DNA of 14,703 nt. It comes from VGEM01 sp033764265. Lineage in GTDB: Bacteria > Pseudomonadota > Alphaproteobacteria > Rhodospirillales > Rhodospirillaceae. The notes below the pieces were generated by a model, which searched no databases, was not told where the DNA came from, and saw nothing but the letters and a program-made list of their open reading frames with translations. Below are positions 8,262 to 14,703 of this stretch, in pieces. Every line of letters begins with the position of its first letter. Within the stretch, counting starts at the first letter, position 1. A program made the translations under genes and the position numbers. The stretch is from assembly GCA_033764265.1 (NCBI GenBank), contig JANRJB010000291.1:1-14703 (forward strand), read 5' to 3'.

Positions 8262-8290
8262 AATATTCAAATGCCCGCAAGGCTGGTCAA
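8262..8290 (-). promoter_or_regulatory. Predicted promoter of the TonB receptor gene
   Basis: On the minus strand TTGACC (8290-8285) is followed by exactly 17 bases and AATATT (8267-8262). The -35 matches the housekeeping consensus at 5 of 6 positions and the -10 at 4 of 6, in an A/T-rich patch. The start of transcription would fall near 8255, giving a leader of about 85 bases. Confidence 0.45.
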
Positions 8291-8432
8291 CGGCGTTCAA
8301 GAACCCGTTTCGGTTTCGTCCGGACCTGTGGCGGTTATGTTACAGATCGCGTCGAACATCCCAATGGTTAGGGGAGGTAATGATTGAATGTTTATTGCTG
8401 AATTAGCCGCCGATCGCTGTGGTGACGTTCTG

Positions 8433-8460
8433 TTGACAGACGGCTTATGATCAATAATTC
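8433..8460 (+). promoter_or_regulatory. Predicted promoter of the small secreted protein gene
   Basis: A perfect TTGACA (8433-8438) is followed 14 bases later by AATAAT (8453-8458). The spacing is short by the E. coli standard, but fits the shorter gap described for Caulobacter housekeeping promoters. It lies about 60 bases ahead of the ATG at 8523. Confidence 0.4.
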
Positions 8461-8522
8461 GGCGTGCGGCGTTGAATGCCAACGGTTTGCGCAATCGTGG
8501 TCGGACAAGAAGGGATCGGGCG

Positions 8523-9071
8523 ATGAGAACAAGGACCGCGGCCTGGACCATGGCTTTCGGAGTGTGCGCCGGTCTGGCGGCCGGGGTCGCGCGGCCGGCG
8601 GCTGGCCAGGACCTGAATGCGGCCCTGCAGCAATGCCGCGTGCTGCCCGACGCGATGTCGCGCTTGTTTTGTTACGACCGATTGGTCGATGCCGGGGCCG
8701 GAGCGCTGCCGCCCGCCACGCCTGTCCGCCCGGCAATGCCCGCCGTTCCGGCCACGCCCGTGGCGCCACAGGCGACCGCCCCGCTGCCAACCGTTGCGAC
8801 GCCCACCGTTACAACGCCGCGCGCGGCGGCGCGCGACGCCACCGCCGCCGACCCCGATGCGCTGAGCGCTCGCGTCACCGCGCTGGCGTTCGACCCCTAT
8901 GGCGATGCGGTGCTGACCTTGGATAACGGCCAGAGGTGGAAGCAGACCGAGGGCCGCACGTTCAAGGTGGACACGGGCACGGTGGTGACACTGAAGAAAG
9001 GTCTGCTGGGTGCGTACTTCATGACCGCCGAGGGCGGCGCGCGCACAGTCAAGGTCAAGCGCGTGCAGTGA
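8523..9071 (+). CDS. Small exported protein with N-terminal cysteine pair and C-terminal beta domain
   Basis: This 182-aa protein has no name that I can assign. The ATG is supported by AAGAAGGGA ending 7 bases upstream; an earlier in-frame ATG at 8472 has no ribosome site and would bury the signal peptide. The layout is a signal peptide to about residue 28 (cleavage near AAG/QD), a short helix with C38 and C50 in CRVLPDAMSRLFCYDRL, a low-complexity Pro/Ala/Thr linker at about 61-110, and a compact domain at about 115-182 (LTLDNGQRWKQ, VTLKKGLLGAYFM, VKVKRV) that looks like a small SH3-type beta barrel. The C...RL.CYD pattern plus such a domain occurs in many uncharacterised proteobacterial secreted proteins; some T6SS-associated proteins (VasI-like) share the first part, but no secretion genes are near. 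It lies alone between a divergent receptor and a convergent sulfotransferase. Confidence 0.8.
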   Translation: MRTRTAAWTMAFGVCAGLAAGVARPAAGQDLNAALQQCRVLPDAMSRLFCYDRLVDAGAGALPPATPVRPAMPAVPATPVAPQATAPLPTVATPTVTTPRAAARDATAADPDALSARVTALAFDPYGDAVLTLDNGQRWKQTEGRTFKVDTGTVVTLKKGLLGAYFMTAEGGARTVKVKRVQ

Positions 9072-9077
9072 TCGGGT

Positions 9078-10181
9078 TCACCGCCACCAGTCGGGGTCGG
9101 ACTCGAACCCGGCCGCGAGCAACAGGTCGCCGACCTGGTCGTGGAACGCCCGCCGCACCGCCGGGCTGAAATGCGTGCGCCAGTCCCCGACGATGCCCTT
9201 GCGCAGATGCCCGGTGGGCGAGGCCGCGCGCGGCGCTTCATCGTGCTGTCCCTCGGCGACGGAGCCACCGGACTGATGGGCGAAGGTACCGCTGGTCACG
9301 GCCAGTTCGATCACTGCGTCGGCGACGGCGCGCGCAGGGGCGAGCCAAGCCGCCAGCGCGCGGTATTGCGCGTGCGGATCGCGATGCTGTCGTTCGTAGC
9401 GCAGGGTGAAGACGCGCGGATGGGTCTGCCAGCGGATCACCGACTCCAGCACCGGCCGCGGTGGCTCGAGGCGGGTGTACCCGCCCGGGGATAGCTGGCG
9501 ATAGCCCTCGGCAATCAGCGCGGCGAACGCGGCGTCCTTGCGGTCGGGCGCGAAGTCGGCGGCCGCCAGGGTCGCCTTGATTGCGCGGTCGGTGCTGGCG
9601 GCGTGCGCGTTCTCGGCCTGGCGCTTGAAGAAGAAGTAGGCCGAGACAACCATGTCCCGCGGGTCGCGCACCAATTGAATGACGCGCGTGGCGGCGCTGG
9701 CGAGCGGCGCGGCCGGCGTGATGGGCGCGTGGATGTTCCACACCGTGCCGTGGGGCTGGCGCGGCGCGGCGATGCCGACCGCGACGCCGAGCCCGGCCAG
9801 GTGGGCATCGGCCGCCGCCAGCGTGTCGATGCCGTGGGCGGCGATGTAGGCAGCGCTGGCGATGGTGGTCTCGTGGCCGAACGGGCGGCGATAGTCGAGG
9901 TAGTCAAGCGCTTCGAAAATCTGCTTCAAGCCGGCGGCGCGGCTGATGCCGGCCAACGGCGGCGAGATCATGATCAGTGGTGGAAGCCCGTTGCCGCCGG
10001 GCCATTCGCCGAGCACGGCCCGCTGGGTGTCGGCATCGATCACCAGCATCGGCAGGTTGGTGGGCGACCAGGCTCGCGCGCGGGCGGCCCAGGCCGGCAC
10101 CCGCGCCAGCGTCGCGGCCTCCTCGGCCGTCTCCACGGCGATCACCAGCCGGCGGCCGTCGGGCGCGAGGTCAAGGTGCAT
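9078..10181 (-). CDS. Sulfotransferase-domain protein with atypical 5' phosphosulfate loop
   Basis: This 367-aa protein resembles cytosolic sulfotransferases, which move a sulfuryl group from PAPS to an acceptor hydroxyl or amine. The 3'-phosphate-binding motif VIQLVRDPRDMVVSAYFF is clear at residues 167-184, and the C-terminal RKGIVGDWRTHFS (327-339) matches the classic RKGxxGDWKxxF motif. The N-terminal 5'-phosphosulfate loop, normally PKSGTTW-like, seems to be represented only by ISPPLAGISR (72-81), lacking the usual basic residue; residues 1-65 form an unassigned extension. The invariant active-site histidine cannot be placed with certainty. The ATG overlaps the end of the upstream GNAT gene by 11 bases, implying translational coupling, and a GGAG sits 10 bases upstream. 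No signal peptide is seen, so it acts in the cytoplasm. The acceptor is unknown. An alternative is a family member that has lost or altered PAPS use. Confidence 0.8.
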   Translation of the reverse strand: MHLDLAPDGRRLVIAVETAEEAATLARVPAWAARARAWSPTNLPMLVIDADTQRAVLGEWPGGNGLPPLIMISPPLAGISRAAGLKQIFEALDYLDYRRPFGHETTIASAAYIAAHGIDTLAAADAHLAGLGVAVGIAAPRQPHGTVWNIHAPITPAAPLASAATRVIQLVRDPRDMVVSAYFFFKRQAENAHAASTDRAIKATLAAADFAPDRKDAAFAALIAEGYRQLSPGGYTRLEPPRPVLESVIRWQTHPRVFTLRYERQHRDPHAQYRALAAWLAPARAVADAVIELAVTSGTFAHQSGGSVAEGQHDEAPRAASPTGHLRKGIVGDWRTHFSPAVRRAFHDQVGDLLLAAGFESDPDWWR

Positions 10182-10707
10182 GGACGGCGGACTCCGTCGA
10201 CAACAGCCGCGCGCCTTCGTCGGCCAGCGCCTCGAATCGCTCGAATGTGAGCGCGTGGGCGACCACCGGTTCGTCGCTGGCGCCGAGCTTGCGATAGAAC
10301 GCCTGCGCGTCGACGTTCCAGGCCTTGGAGCACCACCACAGGTACGAGGTTCCGGCCCGGCGCGCGGTGGCGGCGCAGGCCGCCATCAGCGCGCGCCCGA
10401 CGCCGCGCCGCTGGGCCGCGTCGGTGACGTGGATGTCGGCGAGATACAGCCCCTTGGCCGCCCAGGCGGTCTCGTAGGCCGGCGCAAGCACGGCGTAGGC
10501 CGCGACCTGACCGTCGAGCTCGGCCACCAGCAGCGTCAGCGGCGAGTCGGGCGCGAAGCCGTCCCGGACAATCGCCTCTGCCGTGAAATGAGTGGTCGGG
10601 TCGCCCTGGTGCGCGTGAAGCTCGCGCGCCAGCGCCGCAATGGCCGGGGCGTCGGCCGGGGCGGCGCGGCGGATGACGAGATCGCGGGCGGGATGAGGGC
10701 GGACCAT
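10171..10707 (-). CDS. GNAT family N-acetyltransferase
   Basis: This 178-aa protein has the GNAT fold, which transfers an acetyl group from acetyl-CoA to an amine. VIRRAAPADAPAIAAL at 11-26 is the usual first strand and helix. LYLADIHVTDAAQRRGVGRALM at 88-109 is motif A, with the acetyl-CoA loop QRRGVG at 99-104, and NVDAQAFYRKLGA at 131-143 is the typical motif B ending. The ATG at 10707 is chosen because the domain begins just after it; the same frame runs open far upstream, but only as the antisense of the M1 peptidase gene. The ribosome site is poor. It heads a two-gene minus-strand unit, its stop overlapping the sulfotransferase start by 11 bases, and is divergent from the M1 peptidase gene. 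The acceptor is unknown. Being paired with a sulfotransferase suggests both may decorate one amino compound, which is only an inference. Confidence 0.88.
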   Translation of the reverse strand: MVRPHPARDLVIRRAAPADAPAIAALARELHAHQGDPTTHFTAEAIVRDGFAPDSPLTLLVAELDGQVAAYAVLAPAYETAWAAKGLYLADIHVTDAAQRRGVGRALMAACAATARRAGTSYLWWCSKAWNVDAQAFYRKLGASDEPVVAHALTFERFEALADEGARLLSTESAVHAP

Positions 10708-10735
10708 CGGCGGTGCGGATGTTCGAGAACGGTGC

Positions 10736-10765
10736 AGCGTAGGGCCAAACCGGGCCGCCCGCAAA
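10736..10765 (-). promoter_or_regulatory. Possible promoter of the GNAT-sulfotransferase unit
   Basis: On the minus strand TTTGCG (10765-10760) is separated by 18 bases from TACGCT (10741-10736), 28 bases before the GNAT ATG. It shares its -35 surroundings (CTTTGCSGGCGGSCC) with the predicted oppA promoter. The hexamers are weak matches. Confidence 0.28.
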
Positions 10766-10839
10766 GTGCGCGGCCATAGGCAGGGCCGCCGGAGCCGGGT
10801 TAGTCTTGCGGTTTGTCTGCGCTGAGATGGAGCCTGCCG

Positions 10840-13272
10840 ATGACATGCCTTTCGCGTGCCGCCGCCCTGGCGTCGGTTTGCCTGCTGTTCACCGTGGCCG
10901 TTGGCGCGCCAATCGCCCAGGCCCAGCCCCGGCCGGCGACGGCGGTCGACTGGGTCGACAAGTTCCGCCAGCTCGACGAGGTCTGGCCGACCGCCAACGA
11001 CTATCGCACCGCATCGGGCGCGCCGGGCAAGGATTACTGGCAGCAGAAAGTGGATTACGACATCAAGGTGAAACTCGACGACGACAGGCAGCGCATCGAG
11101 GGCCGCGCCGCCATCACCTACACCAACAATTCGCCGGACACGCTGAAGTACCTGTGGCTGAACCTGGACCAGAATCAGCTGGCCAAGGGCTCGGACCCGA
11201 TCGCGGCGCGCACCACCGACGGCGACGCGCGCGAGACCTATGGATCGATGCGCCTGACGCTCGCCTACGAGACCTCGACGCTGGGCTTGATGGTGTCGAA
11301 GGTGGAGGACGCGAACGGCCGGCCGCTGCCGTTCACCCCGGTGAAAACGCTGATCCGCGTCGACCTGCGCGAACCGTTGAAGCCCGGCCAGTCGGTCAAG
11401 TTCGCGGTCGACTGGACGCTGAACATCCCCGAGATCGAGGTCTACCGCACCCGCGGCGGCTATGAGTACTTCAAGGACGACAAGAACTACCTGTACCAGA
11501 TGACGCAGTGGTTCCCGCGCCTGGCGGTCTACAACGACAGCGACGGCTGGCACCTGCGCACTTTCTTCGCCAACAGCGAGTTCACGCTGGAGTTCGGCGA
11601 CTACAACGTGGAGATCACGGTGCCGGCCGATCACATCGTCGCGGCCACCGGCGAGCTTGAGAACGCCAACGACGTGCTGACCGCCGAGCAGCGCCGAAGG
11701 CTCGACGCCGCACGCACCGCCAAGAAGCCCGTCCTGATTGTCACCCAGGAGGAAGCCACCAAAGCCGAAGCCGGCCGCGCCAAGGACACCAAGACCTGGA
11801 AGTTCAAGGCCAGGAACGTGCGCGACTTCGCCTGGGCGTCCAGCCGCAAGCTGATCTGGGACGCCCAAGGCCACGAAGTGGAGCCGGGCCGCACCGTGCT
11901 GGCGATGTCGTTCTACCCCAAGGAAGGCAACCCCCTGTGGGAGCAGTATTCCACCGCCACGCTGATTCATTCGCTCGACGTCTACGGCCGCTTCGCGTTT
12001 CCGTATCCGTACCCGGTGATCCAGTCGATCAACGGCAACGTCGGCGGCATGGAATATCCGATGTTCGCGCTGAACTCGGGCCGGCCGGAGAAGGACAAGA
12101 AGACCGGCAAGCTGACCTATTCCAGCCGCACCAAGTATGCGCTGATCTCGGTGATCATCCACGAGGCCGGCCACAACTGGTTTCCAATGATCGTCAACTC
12201 CGACGAGCGGCGCTGGACCTGGATGGACGAAGGCCTGAACACCTTCCTGGAGTTCCAGGCCGAGCGGCTGTGGGAGAAGGACTTCCCGGCCCAGCGCGGC
12301 GACCCCAAGAACATCGTCGACTACATGAAGTCGGCGACGCGCCGGCCGATCATGACCGACGGCGAGAGCCTGGATAACGTCGGCGCCAACGCCTATGCCC
12401 TGCCGGCGACGGCGCTGTCGATCCTGCGCGAGACCATCGTGGGCCGCGAGCTGTTCGACTTCGCCTTCAAGGAATACAGCGAGCGCTGGAAATTCAGGCG
12501 CGCGAATCCGGCGGACTTCTTCCGCACCATGGAAGACGCCTCGGGCATGGACCTCGACTGGTTCTGGCGCGGCTGGTTCTACACCACCGACCGGGTCGAC
12601 ATCGCGCTCGACGGGGTGACCGAGTACACCATCGACACCAAGAACCCCGACGTGGAGGAACCGCGCAAGCGCGAGCAGGCCGCGTCCGAACCGGGCTCGC
12701 TGACCGAGAAGCGCAACATCGAAGCGGCCAAGGACGATCCGACGATGGAGTTCTTCGTCGAGCGGCGCGACGGCCTGAAGGACTTCTATAACGAGAACGA
12801 CCGCTACACCGTGACCAACGCCGACCGCAACAAGTTCAACGACCTGATCAAGGGCCTGGAGGAATGGGAAAAGGCCCTGCTGGGCCGCGGCGAGTTCGCC
12901 TACATGCTCGAGTTCAGGAACCTGGGCGGGCTGGTCATGCCGGTGATCCTGGAGATGACCTTCAAGGACGGCAGCACCGAGATGCTGCGCATTCCCGCTG
13001 AAGTGTGGCGCCAGGACCCCAAGAAGTTCGCCAAGCTGATCGTGCGCGAGAAGCAGGTGACGGCGTTCGCGGTCGACCCCTGGCTGGAAACCGCCGATGT
13101 CGACCTGGACAACAACGACTGGCCGCGCAAGATCCGCCCCTCGCGCCTGGAACTGTTCAAGCAGGACCGTCCGCCGTCGCGCAACATGATGAAGGACTTC
13201 GACACGCCCCTGAAGACCGATGACGACAAGAAGGGCGACGAGAAAAAGAATGGCGAGGACAAGAAAGAGTAG
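10840..13272 (+). CDS. M1 family zinc metallopeptidase, exported
   Basis: This is an 810-aa gluzincin peptidase related to M1 aminopeptidases, which remove N-terminal residues from peptides. All key elements are present: GGME at 402-405 (the GxMEN-type substrate site), HEAGH at 441-445 with zinc histidines 441 and 445 and catalytic E442, and third ligand E464 in MDEG, giving HExxH-x18-E. Y519 in NAYALPATAL is the probable transition-state tyrosine. The beta-rich N-domain begins with YDIKVKLDDDRQRIEGRA near residue 70, and W(F/Y)-rich segments follow the catalytic domain near 570-585. The ATG is preceded by GGAG at a 7-base gap; a TTG at 10813 is in frame but has no such site. A signal peptide ends near AQA/QP (about 27-29), so it is periplasmic or secreted. 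The C-terminus is a lysine/aspartate/glutamate-rich tail of about 20 residues. DUF6702 follows after 6 bp as a probable partner gene. Confidence 0.93.
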   Translation: MTCLSRAAALASVCLLFTVAVGAPIAQAQPRPATAVDWVDKFRQLDEVWPTANDYRTASGAPGKDYWQQKVDYDIKVKLDDDRQRIEGRAAITYTNNSPDTLKYLWLNLDQNQLAKGSDPIAARTTDGDARETYGSMRLTLAYETSTLGLMVSKVEDANGRPLPFTPVKTLIRVDLREPLKPGQSVKFAVDWTLNIPEIEVYRTRGGYEYFKDDKNYLYQMTQWFPRLAVYNDSDGWHLRTFFANSEFTLEFGDYNVEITVPADHIVAATGELENANDVLTAEQRRRLDAARTAKKPVLIVTQEEATKAEAGRAKDTKTWKFKARNVRDFAWASSRKLIWDAQGHEVEPGRTVLAMSFYPKEGNPLWEQYSTATLIHSLDVYGRFAFPYPYPVIQSINGNVGGMEYPMFALNSGRPEKDKKTGKLTYSSRTKYALISVIIHEAGHNWFPMIVNSDERRWTWMDEGLNTFLEFQAERLWEKDFPAQRGDPKNIVDYMKSATRRPIMTDGESLDNVGANAYALPATALSILRETIVGRELFDFAFKEYSERWKFRRANPADFFRTMEDASGMDLDWFWRGWFYTTDRVDIALDGVTEYTIDTKNPDVEEPRKREQAASEPGSLTEKRNIEAAKDDPTMEFFVERRDGLKDFYNENDRYTVTNADRNKFNDLIKGLEEWEKALLGRGEFAYMLEFRNLGGLVMPVILEMTFKDGSTEMLRIPAEVWRQDPKKFAKLIVREKQVTAFAVDPWLETADVDLDNNDWPRKIRPSRLELFKQDRPPSRNMMKDFDTPLKTDDDKKGDEKKNGEDKKE

Positions 13273-13278
13273 ACCGCC

Positions 13279-13779
13279 GTGAACCACTCGCGTCGCGGCA
13301 TGGTCGGCGTCGCGGCGGCGGCCTTGATCGCATCAGTCGCCCGCGCGCACGGCTTCCACGCCGCCTTCACCGTCATCGAGCAGAACCCGCGCACCGCGGC
13401 CCTGGAGATCATTCACCGCATCTTCGCCGCCGACCTTGACCTGATGCTGGCCGCGCGCACCGGTCGGACCAATCTTGTGGCCGAGACGCCCGAGGCCGAG
13501 AAGCTGATCGACGACTACATCCGCGACACCTTCAGCCTGAAGACCGCCGAGGGCCGCGCGCTGCGCCTGGACTGGGTCGGCCTGAAGGTCGAGGTGGAGA
13601 CCGTGTTCGCCTATCAGGAAGTGCCGGCACCCGGCGCGTTGACAGGCTTGACAGTCGCCAACCAGATGCTGGTCGAGACCCACCCGGGCCAGATCAACAC
13701 CGTCAACGTCTCGGTCGGCGGGCGGACCAAGACGCTGGTGTTCATGTCCGGCGACGGTCCGCAGTCGGTCGCGTTCTGA
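13279..13779 (+). CDS. DUF6702 family exported protein
   Basis: This 166-aa protein fits the DUF6702 family: after the signal it starts HGFHAAFTVIEQNP, then LEIIHRIFAADLDLML, the typical family opening of a histidine-led beta strand followed by an acidic segment. The GTG start gives NHSRRGMVGVAAAALIASVARA, a short signal peptide with an arginine pair and cleavage near ARA/HG; the ATG at 13300 would leave almost no basic region. It begins 6 bp after the M1 peptidase stop, so the two are almost certainly cotranscribed, and the ribosome site (purine-rich AAGAAAGAG) lies inside the end of the M1 gene. From memory, DUF6702 genes tend to sit beside M1-type peptidases in other bacteria, which would suggest a partner, inhibitor or substrate-handling role; no biochemical function is known to me. 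The mature N-terminal HGFH is a possible metal-binding site, unproven. Confidence 0.8.
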   Translation: MNHSRRGMVGVAAAALIASVARAHGFHAAFTVIEQNPRTAALEIIHRIFAADLDLMLAARTGRTNLVAETPEAEKLIDDYIRDTFSLKTAEGRALRLDWVGLKVEVETVFAYQEVPAPGALTGLTVANQMLVETHPGQINTVNVSVGGRTKTLVFMSGDGPQSVAF

Positions 13780-13780
13780 G

Positions 13781-13811
13781 AAAAAACCGGGGCCGCGCGC
13801 GGCGGCCCCGG
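13781..13811 (-). terminator. Intrinsic terminator of groEL
   Basis: Read on the minus strand, a perfect 10-bp stem CCGGGGCCGC / GCGGCCCCGG (13811-13802 and 13796-13787, loop of 5) is followed at once by TTTTTT (13786-13781). This is a canonical Rho-independent terminator 35 bases after the groEL stop. The stem may also help end the M1/DUF6702 transcript from the other side, but without a T-run in that direction. Confidence 0.85.
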
Positions 13812-13845
13812 GTCAAGGCGGGTCTGGTAACGGGTTACGCGTCGA

Positions 13846-14703
<858 letters not shown>

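Larger units (their letters stand above)
8170..8522. other. 353-bp divergent intergenic region
   Basis: This gene-free stretch lies between the divergent TonB receptor and the small secreted protein and is clearly richer in A/T than the coding DNA in its centre (about 8255-8460). It holds one candidate promoter for each direction, a TGACGTCA palindrome (8254-8261), a hairpin in the receptor leader (8229-8250) and a 9-bp direct repeat GGTTGGCCT (8194-8202 and 8220-8228). I see no convincing small coding sequence or RNA gene in it. Confidence 0.6.

Noticed and set aside
10813..10839. TTG start for the M1 peptidase
   Set aside because: The ATG at 10840 has GGAG at the right distance and starts a normal signal peptide.
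10708..13287. Very long minus-strand frame continuing upstream of GNAT across the M1 gene
   Set aside because: Only the last 178 codons look like protein. The rest is antisense to the M1 peptidase, whose zinc motifs are intact on the plus strand.

Overview
The window is GC-rich chromosomal DNA that looks alphaproteobacterial. The support for this is the groEL fragment (wording such as QDASSVAGLLITTEAM and a C-terminus ending in MDF), a TonB-dependent receptor of the type with a DEIVVTGSR segment, and a DUF885 protein. A Caulobacterales or sphingomonad-like host fits best, but the genus cannot be fixed from sequence reading alone. Ten coding regions fill almost all of the window. The only gene-free stretch over 300 bases is 8170-8522.

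Layout from left to right: a periplasmic family-5 solute-binding protein (+) meets an OppA-like peptide-binding protein (-) tail to tail across 10 bp. No permease or ATPase gene accompanies either. Divergent from oppA is a DUF885 putative metallopeptidase (+), closed by a strong hairpin shared with a convergent TonB-dependent receptor of 970 aa (-). A 353-bp divergent intergenic region then separates the receptor from a small two-cysteine secreted protein (+). That protein converges within 6 bp on a two-gene minus-strand unit, a GNAT acetyltransferase whose end overlaps the start of a sulfotransferase. Divergent from GNAT is a plus-strand pair, an M1 zinc metallopeptidase followed 6 bp later by a DUF6702 protein. 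The right edge cuts groEL (-), which ends at a textbook intrinsic terminator.

Most products are exported: two solute-binding proteins, two putative or clear metallopeptidases, an outer-membrane receptor and two small secreted proteins. A reasonable inference is an envelope-centred set for taking up and digesting peptides, but the genes lie in several transcription units and the receptor's ligand is unknown. I see no mobile element, CRISPR array, tRNA, rRNA or phage gene. I found no clearly new multi-gene system. The best leads are the M1/DUF6702 pair, the sulfotransferase with a degenerate phosphate-binding loop coupled to a GNAT, the composite hairpin at the SBP/OppA junction, and the leader of the receptor gene.
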